From positions 62,001 through 126,000 of the forward strand of contig DATLQU010000037.1 of assembly GCA_035535015.1 (NCBI GenBank): a DNA stretch of 64,000 nucleotides, written 5' to 3'. The translations under genes were made by a program, and so were the position numbers. Below the pieces are notes generated by a model. That model was not told the DNA's origin. It did not search any database and was given only the letters and a program-made list of their open reading frames with translations. The stretch comes from Palsa-661 sp035535015 (GTDB taxonomy: Bacteria; Actinomycetota; Acidimicrobiia; Acidimicrobiales; UBA8190). Shown in pieces: positions 25,837-34,054 of the stretch (position 1 is the stretch's first letter; each line of letters starts with the position of its first letter).

Positions 25837-26136
25837 TCAGCTCTGCGGATCGGCGGCGATGAGGATGTCGTCGGGGCCGTTTGTGTCGGGAACGGCGTCG
25901 ATGATGGCGGTGGCCGTCTCGTGCGCCTCGAGGAGCCCGTACCGCATCATGTCGCCCTCGTCCCGGGCCGTGAAGGCGAGCGTGGCCGTCTCGGGACCCC
26001 AGTTCTCGGCGAAGGCGGTGAGGGTGGGGCCCACGGCCACGGCCACGGCCACGGCCACGGTAGAGAAAGCGGATCCCCGGTCCTCCACCGTGGCAAAGCT
26101 GACGGCGCCGTCAGGTTCCTCGGCGGTGACTAACAT
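25837..26136 (-). CDS. Small hypothetical protein with Ala-Val repeat
   Basis: 99 residues starting MLVTAEEPDGAVSFATVEDR. It contains STVAVAVAVAVGPTLTAFAENW, where the Ala-Val run is encoded by five CCACGG hexamers, and ends TATAIIDAVPDTNGPDDIL. The pattern (an aromatic/His-bearing strand, NWGPETATLAFTA, then a helix) vaguely resembles small actinobacterial DUF6295-like proteins, but I cannot assign it. It starts 8 nt from the divergent DUF35 gene. Its 3' end abuts the broken acetyltransferase. Confidence 0.5.
   Translation of the reverse strand: MLVTAEEPDGAVSFATVEDRGSAFSTVAVAVAVAVGPTLTAFAENWGPETATLAFTARDEGDMMRYGLLEAHETATAIIDAVPDTNGPDDILIAADPQS
26031..26060. repeat. CCACGG hexanucleotide repeat, five copies
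   Basis: Five perfect CCACGG units in tandem lie inside the small minus-strand gene and encode alternating Ala and Val. Copy-number change would keep the frame and alter the length of a hydrophobic stretch. Confidence 0.9.
26100..26113. promoter_or_regulatory. TGAC-N6-GTCA element upstream of DUF35-thiolase operon
   Basis: TGACGGCGCCGTCA is a perfect 14-bp palindrome, 31 bp before the GTG of the DUF35 gene at 26145 and just upstream of a possible -10 (TAACAT, 26131-26136). It also lies inside the 5' coding part of the divergent small gene, so chance is harder to exclude here. Confidence 0.45.
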
Positions 26137-26144
26137 CGCCCACC

Positions 26145-26594
26145 GTGACCGCCAGCGGCCCCCCCTTCCGTCTCCTCCCGCGCCTCGACGACGCCAACCG
26201 CTTCTACTGGACGTCCGGCTCCGACGGCCGGCTCCGCTTCCAGCGTTGCGGCCGGTGCCGGCACTACGTCCACCCCCCCGCCCCGCGTTGCCCCTACTGC
26301 CTGGCCGACGCCCTCGTTCCCGAAGTCGTCTCCGGTCGCGGCGTCGTCCACTCTTTCACCGTCAACATGCAGCAGTGGTTCCCCGACGCCGAGCCCTACA
26401 TCATCGGGCTGGTCACCATGGCCGAACAGGACGACGTCCGTCTCACCACCAACATCATCGACACCGACGCCGACGACATGGCCATCGGCATGGAGGTGCA
26501 GGTGGACTTCGTCGCCGCCGACGACGTCTGGTTGCCCGTCTTCCGACCCGTGGTGTCCGGGGAACCCGAGCCTTCCCGGGAGCCGGCGTCTTGA
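26145..26594 (+). CDS. DUF35 OB-fold zinc-ribbon protein (partner of thiolase-like aldolase)
   Basis: 149 residues. The rubredoxin-like zinc ribbon is CGRCRHYVHPPAPRCPYC, followed by an OB-fold (GRGVVHSFTVNMQQWFPDAE). In actinobacteria such proteins bind thiolase-fold partners, and ChsH2-DUF35 with Ltp2 forms the aldolase that removes a steroid side-chain fragment (established knowledge). This gene overlaps the next thiolase-like gene by 4 nt (TTGA), which strongly suggests a stable complex. GTG at 26145 may be leaderless (TAACAT 8 nt upstream). Confidence 0.9.
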   Translation: MTASGPPFRLLPRLDDANRFYWTSGSDGRLRFQRCGRCRHYVHPPAPRCPYCLADALVPEVVSGRGVVHSFTVNMQQWFPDAEPYIIGLVTMAEQDDVRLTTNIIDTDADDMAIGMEVQVDFVAADDVWLPVFRPVVSGEPEPSREPAS

Positions 26595-27814
26595 AGGCCG
26601 ACCAGCTCCTCGAACGCAAAGCCGTCATCTCGGGGATCGGCCAGTCGGCCGTGGGTCGACGGCTGGGTCGCAGTGATCTGGACCTCACCGTGGAGGCGGC
26701 CCTCGTGGCCATCGCCGACGCCGGGCTCTCCCGGGACGACATCGACGGCCTCTCCACCTACCCGGGCATGGGCATGGGCCCCGGCGGCTTCGCCGGCCCG
26801 GCCGGCCCTGACGTCCAGGACGCTCTGCGGCTGAAGCTCAACTGGCACGACGGCGGTGGCGAGGGGGCGGGCCAGATCCGAGCGGTCATGGCCGCCTGTC
26901 TGGCCGTAGCCGCCGGACTCGCCCGTCATGTCCTCGTCTACCGGACGGTCACCGAGTCCACCGCCCAGGGCAAGGGCGGTCGGCAGGCGCTCGGGGGGAT
27001 GGGCGCGATGGTCGGTCCCGGCGGGGGGCCGCCGCGGATGACGGGTTTCCTGCAGTGGACCATCCCTTTCGGAGCCGTCTCCGCCGTGAACTGGCTGGCC
27101 CAGGTGGCCCGCCGCCGGATGTACGAATTCGGCCTCACCCGCGAGCAGCTGGCCCAGATCGCCCTGAACGGGCGCCGCAACGCCGCGCTCAATCCGCATG
27201 CCATCTTCCGCGACCCACTGAGCATGGAGGACTACCTGGCGGCCCGGATGATCTCGACCCCGCTCTGCCTGTTCGACTGCGACGTACCCTGTGACGGATC
27301 GACGGCGGTGATCGTGTCCCATGTGGACTACGCGCCCGACGCGCCGCGGTCGGTGGCCCATGTGAACGCCATCGGCACGGCCCTACGGGGCCGGCCTTCG
27401 TGGGACCAGTTCGACGACATGACGACGATGGCGGCACGCGACGCGGCGGCCAGCATGTGGGAGCGGACCGAGCTCACGCCGGCCGATGTCGACGTGGCCG
27501 AGCTCTACGACGGCTTCTCCATCCTCACCATGACCTGGCTGGAGGAACTCGGCTTCTGCGGCAAGGGTGAGAGCGGGCCCTTCGTCGAAGGAGGCGAACG
27601 GATCGCTCTCACCGGGCAGATTCCGCTCAACACGAGCGGCGGCCAACTCTCGGCCGGCCGGCTCCACGGGTTCGGCTTTCTCCACGAGGCCTGCCTTCAG
27701 CTGCGCGGTGAGGCTGGTGACCGTCAGGTGGCCGGACCCCCCGAAGTGGCGGTGGTGGCCAACGGTGGTGGCCCCATCGCCGGCACGATGCTCCTGACGA
27801 GGGGCCGGGGATAG
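26591..27814 (+). CDS. Thiolase-fold protein lacking the nucleophilic Cys (Ltp2-like aldolase)
   Basis: 407 residues, SCP-x/thiolase fold. The place of the acyl-accepting Cys (near residue 89) reads HDGGGEGAGQIRAV, with no cysteine. The second half holds VAELYDGFSILTMTWLEELG instead of the usual HDA motif, as in Ltp2-type proteins whose tyrosines drive retro-aldol cleavage. With the coupled DUF35 protein this would be an acyl-CoA aldolase releasing a short-chain acyl-CoA from a tertiary beta-hydroxyacyl-CoA. That assignment is inference from family knowledge. The start is TTG at 26591, overlapping the DUF35 stop. Confidence 0.88.
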   Translation: MKADQLLERKAVISGIGQSAVGRRLGRSDLDLTVEAALVAIADAGLSRDDIDGLSTYPGMGMGPGGFAGPAGPDVQDALRLKLNWHDGGGEGAGQIRAVMAACLAVAAGLARHVLVYRTVTESTAQGKGGRQALGGMGAMVGPGGGPPRMTGFLQWTIPFGAVSAVNWLAQVARRRMYEFGLTREQLAQIALNGRRNAALNPHAIFRDPLSMEDYLAARMISTPLCLFDCDVPCDGSTAVIVSHVDYAPDAPRSVAHVNAIGTALRGRPSWDQFDDMTTMAARDAAASMWERTELTPADVDVAELYDGFSILTMTWLEELGFCGKGESGPFVEGGERIALTGQIPLNTSGGQLSAGRLHGFGFLHEACLQLRGEAGDRQVAGPPEVAVVANGGGPIAGTMLLTRGRG

Positions 27815-28047
27815 TTCCCCGGGGCCTGCGCCGCCGTCGAGCGGACCTTTTCGTGTACCGCCGTCGTGACGGCCCCGGCATTCGTCGCTTCGCGGTCGCA
27901 CGTCCGGTGGCGACCGCCAGGGGCTCGACGGGACGTGGCAAAAATCGCCGTCGAAGCGAGCGGACCGACGGCGCCGACCGGACGCCTTCGCCACTCATCG
28001 TAGGCCAGCGGTCACGAATGTCGCAGCACAATCCCTGCTCAGGTGCG

Positions 28048-28854
28048 CTACCTGGACGGCGGGCTGGTCAAGGTCTTCTCGACCGACTCCCAGCTGACGG
28101 CCGCACGCAGACGCTCGTCCTCGGCCGCATGGCCGCCGTTCAGACCGAAGAGCCGCTTGGACCACAGAAGGTAGGCGGCGATGGCCACGTTGATGACGAA
28201 GGTGACGAGCTTCAGGATGCTGATCGACGAGATGAGCTCGTAGACCTCGAACGGGATGAGGGCCACGGTGGCCACGAAGGTCAGGTACTCGGCCCACCGT
28301 TTGGCGAACCAGAGGCCGACCATCTCCGTCGCTTCGAGCACGCCGTAAGCGACGACGACGGCGCCCGCCTCGTAGAGATGGGAGGAGCTGATCTTGAGGA
28401 AGTGCTTGAACTGCCCGAGGAAGGGATGGGGCTGCGAGGGACCCCCGAAGGCGTTCACGATCTGGGCGTAGTCCCGCTCGAGCGCCGCGTGGTCGCCCGC
28501 CACGAAGAAGATGATGACGGCCAGCACGCTGAATACGGCGACATGGACGGCCCGGTCGCAGGCGATGAGCCGGAGCACGTAGCGGTCGCGCAGCAGTCGG
28601 CCCCGCAGGGGGAGCTCGATCTCGTCGCGGGTGGGCACCGCCTCTCGCCCGGGGACCTCCGGATAGCCCACCGGCACCCAGGCGTAGCAACGAAGGCAAT
28701 GGAACCAGCGGACACCGTCAATCTCGCGGACGATGACGGGGTCGGCCCCCGACACATGGGCGGCATCGGTTCCCACCAGGACGTGCCCGTCCCATCCGCA
28801 GGTGAACAACTCGTACCGGTTGGTGGCGTGGCTGCTGTGACGAGCGCGTTTCAC
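28048..28854 (-). CDS. DUF2127 membrane protein
   Basis: 268 residues. The N-terminal 75 residues are soluble and contain two Cys-bearing patches (LFTCGWDGH and WFHCLRCYAWVP), which could bind a metal. Three to four membrane segments follow (near residues 105-125, 170-190, 195-215 and 220-240), with YEAGAVVVAYGVLEATEMVG and WAEYLTFVATVALIPFEVYE typical of DUF2127. Function of the family is unknown. GTG at 28854 is my choice; GTG at 28884 is possible. It is divergent from the acyl-CoA dehydrogenase and convergent with the thiolase, from which it is separated by 233 bp in which I see no gene. Confidence 0.8.
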   Translation of the reverse strand: MKRARHSSHATNRYELFTCGWDGHVLVGTDAAHVSGADPVIVREIDGVRWFHCLRCYAWVPVGYPEVPGREAVPTRDEIELPLRGRLLRDRYVLRLIACDRAVHVAVFSVLAVIIFFVAGDHAALERDYAQIVNAFGGPSQPHPFLGQFKHFLKISSSHLYEAGAVVVAYGVLEATEMVGLWFAKRWAEYLTFVATVALIPFEVYELISSISILKLVTFVINVAIAAYLLWSKRLFGLNGGHAAEDERLRAAVSWESVEKTLTSPPSR

Positions 28855-28932
28855 GTTCCTCTCACGTCCTCGTCCACGGCGCACCCATGGTAGTGGCGGG
28901 ATTCCTGGGGACCCTGATGCCAGGGCCCAGGC

Positions 28933-28962
28933 TGACGGCGGTGTCAGTGACCGGGCTACGAT
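28933..28962 (+). promoter_or_regulatory. TGAC-N6-GTCA element and -10 box of acyl-CoA dehydrogenase gene
   Basis: TGACGGCGGTGTCA (28933-28946, extended to 5-bp arms by flanking C and G) lies 23 bp before the GTG at 28969. TACGAT (28957-28962) looks like a -10 box and would give a leaderless transcript. Confidence 0.5.
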
Positions 28963-28968
28963 CCCGGA

Positions 28969-30171
28969 GTGCAATTGCACTACGACGACGAGACCGAAGC
29001 CTTCCGGGCCGAGCTGCGGCAGTGGATGGAGCAGCACCTTCCGTCCGCCGAGGAGCGCCACGAACGCGTCGTGTCCTCGGCCCACATCCCCGAATGGGCC
29101 CGAATCTGGCAGCGGTCGCTCTTCGACGCCGGATGGCTGGTGCCGGGCTGGCCCCCCGAGTACGGCGGACGCAACGCCACCCCCGTCCAGCAGATGGTCT
29201 ATTTCGAGGAGCTGGCCCGCATCGGCGTGCCCCGCAGTTGCAACCCGCAGGGCCTTTCCATCATCACGCCGTCGATCCTCGAACATGGCACCGAAGAGCA
29301 GAAGAAACGCTTCGCCCTGCCCACCCTCCGGGCCGAGATCAGCTGGTGCCTGGGTATGAGCGAGCCCAACGCCGGTAGCGACCTGGCCGGGGTGCGGACC
29401 CGGGCCCAGCTCGACGGCGACCACTTCGTGGTGAACGGCCAGAAGGTCTGGACCTCGGGGGCACATCACTCCGACTACTGCTTCTGTTTCGTCCGCAGCG
29501 ATCCCGACGCCCCCAAGCACGCTGGCATCAGCGTGCTCATCGTGGATATGAAGACGCCGGGCATCGAGACGCGGCCCATCGCCGAGCTCACCGATCGCGG
29601 CCACGCCGACTTCAACGAGGTCTTCCTCACCAACGTGATCGTCCCGGCCGAGAACCTCGTCGGTGAGCTCCACCACGGCTGGTCGGTCGCCGGCAGTTCG
29701 TTGGCCCACGAGCGGGGAATGCTCTGGATCAGTGAGTCGACCAACCTGGAACGGATGCTGCAACGGGTCATCTCCACCGCCACCACCCCCCTGCCCGGTG
29801 GCCGGCGCCTCGACGACGATCCGGCGTTCCGCGACACGGTGGCCCGTGCCTACGTCCAGTCGCAGGCACTGCGGCTCCTCGGCTACCGGGGCTTCTCCAA
29901 ATTCGCCAAGGGCGAGGCTTCGCCCGAGCACTCCGTCTTGAAGCTCCTCGGCAGCGAGCTTCGGCGGGGTCTGGCGCTCGACGTCGGCGAGGCGCTCGGG
30001 GCCGAGGGCACCGATCTGGCGCGCCGCGAGGCCCCGTCGGTGGGTCGGGGCGACGCCGAGGCCTGGATGATCCACTGGCTGCAGTCGTTCTCCGGGACCA
30101 TCGCCGGGGGGACGTCGGAGATCCAGCGCAACATCATCGCCGAGCGGGTCCTCGGGCTGCCGCGCCGCTAG
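28969..30171 (+). CDS. Acyl-CoA dehydrogenase
   Basis: 400-residue FAD-dependent enzyme. Motifs: ISWCLGMSEPNAGSDLAGVR, the FAD strand NGQKVWTSGAHHSDYCFCF and the C-terminal GGTSEIQRNIIAERVLGLPR. The N-terminal helical domain is complete (FRAELRQWMEQHLPSAEER). GTG at 28969 is six bases after a -10-like TACGAT, so a leaderless message is likely. It stands alone on the plus strand; the following 287 bp hold no supported gene. Confidence 0.92.
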   Translation: MQLHYDDETEAFRAELRQWMEQHLPSAEERHERVVSSAHIPEWARIWQRSLFDAGWLVPGWPPEYGGRNATPVQQMVYFEELARIGVPRSCNPQGLSIITPSILEHGTEEQKKRFALPTLRAEISWCLGMSEPNAGSDLAGVRTRAQLDGDHFVVNGQKVWTSGAHHSDYCFCFVRSDPDAPKHAGISVLIVDMKTPGIETRPIAELTDRGHADFNEVFLTNVIVPAENLVGELHHGWSVAGSSLAHERGMLWISESTNLERMLQRVISTATTPLPGGRRLDDDPAFRDTVARAYVQSQALRLLGYRGFSKFAKGEASPEHSVLKLLGSELRRGLALDVGEALGAEGTDLARREAPSVGRGDAEAWMIHWLQSFSGTIAGGTSEIQRNIIAERVLGLPRR

Positions 30172-30458
30172 CAGCCAACGCCCAGCCTGGGGCGATCAGA
30201 CGCCGGCCGACGTCAACTGGTCTGGATCCCGGGGTCCCGGTATTTCTGCGCCGTGTGGCGCGGCCGTGGCCCGAAGCCCTCGGGCCCGGTGCGGCCGCCT
30301 CGGCGTCGCGCGGATCCTGGGTGAACCGGTCGTCCCCGTGGACTGCCCCACCCGCTCGACGACCTGCGCCATCATCTCCATCTGGACGCCGGCGCGACCT
30401 GTAGATCGAGTACGAATCCTCAGCCCGCGTCTGGTGACGCCACGGGCACCGGCCGGGG

Positions 30459-31127
30459 ATGATCGTGACCCACGCCCATCCCGCCCACCTCTACGGCGGC
30501 GGCCCCATGTTGTCGGGCTCCTACGAGTACTTCGGCATGCTGAACATCTGGGTCCCGCCGCCCGACACCGACGAGTTGGCCGAGCAGGGTTTGCGCTTCT
30601 GGACCCGGGTGAAGCCCGACATCCCTTTCCTGGGCTTCTCCACCGGACGGTTCTTCGAAGTGGCGGCCAAGCTGGGGATCGATCCCGAGGACGCCGGCCT
30701 CGAGTTCAAGGGCATGCCCGGCTTCGGGATGGGCAAGGGCATGCCGCTGATGACGGCGGTAGCCGAGTGCTACGCCTGCGTGGGCAACGGCTACTGCGGA
30801 GCCTCGAGTCGCTTCATGACCCCGGCCGAGATCCGGCGGGTGAGACTCCGGGGGCCCAAACGCGGGGAGACGGCCACGAATTTGTTGAGCAGCCCCGGCA
30901 CACAGACGGCGGTGTTGCGGTCGAGGGCAGCCAGGCCGGCCGCCACCACGGTGGGGGCGTCGCTCCACGCCGCGTTCGGGACGCCGGACGTCTTGACCCC
31001 CGCCCGCTGTTGGAAATCCGTGCGGGTGAAACCCGGACATAGGGCGGTGACGTGGACGCCGTTCTTGGCTACCTCGTCATGGAGCGCCTCCGTGAACGAG
31101 AGGACGAAGGCCTTCGTGGCCGAGTAG
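30459..31127 (+). CDS. Unrecognised reading frame, possible 5' gene fragment
   Basis: The frame starts MIVTHAHPAHLYGGGPMLSG and its first 110 residues have protein-like composition (LRFWTRVKPDIPFLGFSTG, AECYACVGNGYCGASSRFMT). After 30790 the frame continues only as the antisense of the neighbouring SDR gene, so the true coding part probably ends there. I do not recognise the family. The C-x2-C-x4-C motif could bind a metal. It is either a truncated gene or a non-coding frame; there is no ribosome-binding site. Confidence 0.3.
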   Translation: MIVTHAHPAHLYGGGPMLSGSYEYFGMLNIWVPPPDTDELAEQGLRFWTRVKPDIPFLGFSTGRFFEVAAKLGIDPEDAGLEFKGMPGFGMGKGMPLMTAVAECYACVGNGYCGASSRFMTPAEIRRVRLRGPKRGETATNLLSSPGTQTAVLRSRAARPAATTVGASLHAAFGTPDVLTPARCWKSVRVKPGHRAVTWTPFLATSSWSASVNERTKAFVAE

Positions 31128-31582
31128 GTGGCCCCTCCTGGAGCCGGCGCGAAGGCGCCGATGGACGAGACGTTGAGCAGCTTGCCGCGGCGGCGCGGCA
31201 CCATGACACCGAGAGCGGCGTGGCTCAGGGTGACGAGGGCGGTCACGTTCACTTGGACCTGACCGATCTCCCCGCCGAGCGGGAGGTCGCGGAAGGCGCC
31301 GTAGTGACCGAAGCCGGCATTGTTGATGACGGTGTCGACGGCGGCGCCGTTGGCAATGCGCGCCGCCACCGTGGCCAACTGGGCGGCGTCGGCCAGATCG
31401 GCCGCTATTACCTCGCACTTGGCCCCGTCGCTCTGCTCGAGCTCACCGGCCAATTTTTCAAGAGCGGGCCCGGTGCGGGCCACGAGAACGAGGTCGTGAC
31501 CGGAGGCGGCCAGTGCCCGGGCGAAGTGGTCGCCGAGCCCCGACGAAGCCCCGGTCACCAGGGCCATGGGTCTGTTCGTCAT
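30791..31582 (-). CDS. Short-chain dehydrogenase/reductase
   Basis: 263 residues. TGASSGLG (residues 11-18) binds NAD(P), NNAGFGHYG follows, and the catalytic Tyr/Lys lie in GATYSATKAF. The C-terminal 60 residues (LNKFVAVSPRLGPRSLTRRI) match the DltE/YqjQ-like subgroup seen in mycobacteria. It is last in a six-gene minus-strand operon and overlaps the upstream LLM gene by 4 nt. Likely role: reduction or oxidation of a carbonyl in the same pathway. Confidence 0.9.
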   Translation of the reverse strand: MTNRPMALVTGASSGLGDHFARALAASGHDLVLVARTGPALEKLAGELEQSDGAKCEVIAADLADAAQLATVAARIANGAAVDTVINNAGFGHYGAFRDLPLGGEIGQVQVNVTALVTLSHAALGVMVPRRRGKLLNVSSIGAFAPAPGGATYSATKAFVLSFTEALHDEVAKNGVHVTALCPGFTRTDFQQRAGVKTSGVPNAAWSDAPTVVAAGLAALDRNTAVCVPGLLNKFVAVSPRLGPRSLTRRISAGVMKRLEAPQ

Positions 31583-32571
31583 GACCGGACCCTAGAGTGC
31601 CGGAGCTTCGGCACCACCTCGGCCATGAAACGCCGCAGGGTCTCGTCGCCGGGGAAATCCCGCAGCCAGAGTATGAACTCGGCGCAACCGGCGTCGATGA
31701 AAGCCTGGGCCTTCTGCGCCACCTGCTCGGGCGTTCCCACCAGGTTGTCGGCCAGGTAGGTGTCGACCGGCTCACCGCCCCACAGGTTCCCCCCGTCCGG
31801 TTGCTCGCACCACGCCCGGGCCTCGGCGTCGGTGTCGAACAGGCGGCAGTCAGGACCGTGGGTGCGGGTGATGGCATCGGCGGGACGGCCGATCTCCTCG
31901 CAGTAACGGGCCAGGAGCCCCGATTTGCGGACGAAGGACTCGAGGTCCACCTGCCAGTTGGTGGCATCGGCGCGACGCGCGGCGATGCGCAGATTCACCT
32001 GCTCGCCGCCGCCGCCCACCAGCAGCGGGGGCAACTGCTGGAGGGGCTTCGGATCACAGTAGGCGCCGGCGAAATGGAGATGCTCCCCGTCGAAGGTGAC
32101 CGTCTCCTCACTCCACAGGCGCGTGACGACCTCGAGCGTCTCGTCCAGGACGCTCAGCCGCTCGCGGTCGGCCAGGTAGGGGTAGCCGTAGGCCTCGTAT
32201 TCGCGTCCGAACCAGCCCGCCCCCAGACCGAGGATGAGCCGGCCACCGGAGTAGACGTCGATGCAGGCCGCCTCTTTGGCCAGCAAACCGGCGTTGCGGT
32301 AGGACGCGCAGGTGACGAGCTCGCCCAACCGGATGGTGCTGGTGCGCTGGGAGAGTGCCGCCAGCATGGTGTAGGCCTCGAAGACGTGCGTCGGCTCGCG
32401 CCGGGGCACGGTCTCCACGTGGTCGTAGACCCAGAGGTGGTCATAGCCGATCTGTTCGGCCAGCTGAGCCAGCTCCACCGACCGGGCCCAGGCGTCGGCC
32501 GCCGCCCACCCCGAGTACTCGAGCTTCCATCCCTGGGGCACGAACACGCCGAAGCGCAGGGGCTTCGTCAC
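31579..32571 (-). CDS. LLM-class (F420-dependent) oxidoreductase
   Basis: 330 residues, luciferase-like TIM barrel. LRFGVFVPQGWKLEYSG opens the protein, and ILGLGAGWFGREYEAYGYPY is the classic F420-type motif. LPPLLVGGGGEQVNLRIAAR follows. Enzymes of this group use F420 or FMN for hydride transfer or monooxygenation. GTG at 32571 overlaps the VOC stop by 4 nt (GTGA), which fixes the start. The last Cys-bearing helix (DAGCAEFILWLRDFPG) is normal. Confidence 0.88.
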   Translation of the reverse strand: MTKPLRFGVFVPQGWKLEYSGWAAADAWARSVELAQLAEQIGYDHLWVYDHVETVPRREPTHVFEAYTMLAALSQRTSTIRLGELVTCASYRNAGLLAKEAACIDVYSGGRLILGLGAGWFGREYEAYGYPYLADRERLSVLDETLEVVTRLWSEETVTFDGEHLHFAGAYCDPKPLQQLPPLLVGGGGEQVNLRIAARRADATNWQVDLESFVRKSGLLARYCEEIGRPADAITRTHGPDCRLFDTDAEARAWCEQPDGGNLWGGEPVDTYLADNLVGTPEQVAQKAQAFIDAGCAEFILWLRDFPGDETLRRFMAEVVPKLRHSRVRS

Positions 32572-33014
32572 GGAACGAATTCCCAGTACTGCAGCTCGCA
32601 CATCATGGGCAACAGGTATTTGACGTAGAGGGAGTGGATCTTGACGGGGCCCTGATCGTCCATGTGGAGGTCGATGAGGTCGACGCGGTCGTCGTGTTGA
32701 CGGAAGGCCTTGGCCCGCCCGGCCACCCCTTCGAGCTCGGCTCGCGAGCCGACGGCCAGCCCGAAGTGGTCCATACGGGGACAACGCATGGCGTCATCCT
32801 CGGCGATCAGGAAGATGAACTGGTCCCAGTGGACGCAGGAGAGAATCAGGCGCTTGCGGTCGACGGTCATGGTTGGCATCTCGGTGAATCCGAGAACCTC
32901 GTCCCAGAAGTGCAGGATCTCGCCGCGGCCGGTCTCGTCGAGCAGGTCGGCGGGCACGCTCATGGCCACGTGGTTGAAGCGGGGGTTGCCCGAAGGGTAG
33001 TAGCGATGCGTCAT
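32568..33014 (-). CDS. VOC-family (glyoxalase/extradiol dioxygenase-like) protein
   Basis: 148 residues with two beta-alpha-beta-beta-beta units. Possible metal residues are His15 in RFNHVAMSV and the His in MDHFGLAVGS, plus a late Glu (LQYWEFVP). This would suit a small isomerase, epimerase or dioxygenase. Position between two dehydrogenase-type genes with 4-nt overlaps on both sides indicates a dedicated pathway enzyme. The exact chemistry cannot be set from sequence. Confidence 0.8.
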   Translation of the reverse strand: MTHRYYPSGNPRFNHVAMSVPADLLDETGRGEILHFWDEVLGFTEMPTMTVDRKRLILSCVHWDQFIFLIAEDDAMRCPRMDHFGLAVGSRAELEGVAGRAKAFRQHDDRVDLIDLHMDDQGPVKIHSLYVKYLLPMMCELQYWEFVP

Positions 33015-34054
33015 CGCGGGACCACCATGACCTTTCCGGCGATGCGGCCACTGGCCAGGTCCTTGAGAGCCCCGGCGATGCCGGCGAGCCCGACGTCGGT
33101 CGGGTCGATGAGAAGCGGCAGGGGGAGAGTGCCCGAGGCGAGCAGGGCCAGGGCCTGATCGAAGCCGTCGGCGTCGTAGACGAACGACCCGCAGATCTCG
33201 AGCTCGTTCAACAGGAAGCGGTTGGGGTCGAAGGCGGGGGCCTCGATGCCGGCGCCCACCAGGACCAGCCGGCCGCCCCGGCGCAATTGGTGAAAGCCCA
33301 TCTCCATGGCCGCCTTCTTGCCCGAACATTCGAGGACCACGTCGACGGCCCGGGGCGAGAGGCGTTCCGGCTCCCACGGCGGGTAGGTCTCGAGGGCATC
33401 GGGGGCGATGACGTCGGTGGCCCCGAGACGTCGCGCCAGCTCTTGGCGGCTCTGGCCCGGCTCCACCACGGTGACGGGTATGCCCCGTGCCACCAGCGCG
33501 GCGATGGTGAGCGCCCCGATGGGACCGGCGCCGAAGACCATGGCCGTGTCCTGGTCGCCGAGACCGGAGCGGGTGATCCCGTGCAGGGCCACGGCCAACG
33601 GCTCGGCCAGCGCGGCGTGACGGGCCGACAGTCCGGCGGGAAGCCGGAGCAACGAACGGGCGTCGACCAGGATGTACCGGGCGAAGGCCCCGTTGTCGAG
33701 ATGGGAGTCGATCGTCCCCTGGCGTCCCTCGCACTGCGAGGGCTTGCCTTCGAGACAGCGCCGGCACGTCCCACAGCGAGGTGCGGCACCGCCCACGATG
33801 GCGTCGCCCACGGACCAGTCGGTCACGCCGTCGCCCAGGGCCACGATGGTCCCGGTGAACTCGTGTCCCCCCACGAGGCCCGGCTTGCCCCATCCCTCCA
33901 GCATGAGGTGGATGTCGGAACCGCAGATCCCGCAGTGTCCGACCTCCACCAGCACGTGGCCCGGCCCCGGATCGGGAACGGGGCGTTGCTCCACCTCCAG
34001 CTCCCCGGGGGCGCGGTAGACGGCCACGGACATCACCTCTGGCCGGCCGCTCAT
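33011..34054 (-). CDS. Zn-dependent dehydrogenase (sorbitol/threonine dehydrogenase-like MDR)
   Basis: 347 residues. GHCGICGSDIHLM holds the catalytic Cys, VGGHEFTG the His/Glu, and APRCGTCRRCLEGKPSQC the structural zinc cysteines. The Rossmann motif is VFGAGPIGALT. The layout resembles polyol/threonine dehydrogenases. ATG at 34054 overlaps the acyl-CoA dehydrogenase stop (ATGA). It probably oxidises a hydroxyl group on the pathway intermediate. Confidence 0.88.
   Translation of the reverse strand: MSGRPEVMSVAVYRAPGELEVEQRPVPDPGPGHVLVEVGHCGICGSDIHLMLEGWGKPGLVGGHEFTGTIVALGDGVTDWSVGDAIVGGAAPRCGTCRRCLEGKPSQCEGRQGTIDSHLDNGAFARYILVDARSLLRLPAGLSARHAALAEPLAVALHGITRSGLGDQDTAMVFGAGPIGALTIAALVARGIPVTVVEPGQSRQELARRLGATDVIAPDALETYPPWEPERLSPRAVDVVLECSGKKAAMEMGFHQLRRGGRLVLVGAGIEAPAFDPNRFLLNELEICGSFVYDADGFDQALALLASGTLPLPLLIDPTDVGLAGIAGALKDLASGRIAGKVMVVPR

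Noticed and set aside
27815..28047. Short frames in the gap between thiolase and DUF2127 genes
   Set aside because: Arg/Pro-rich shadow composition and no start signal; I see no gene or clear terminator there.
28855..30075. Upstream extension of the DUF2127 gene through the acyl-CoA dehydrogenase
   Set aside because: The extension is antisense to a clear acyl-CoA dehydrogenase; only the part below 28854 resembles the family.
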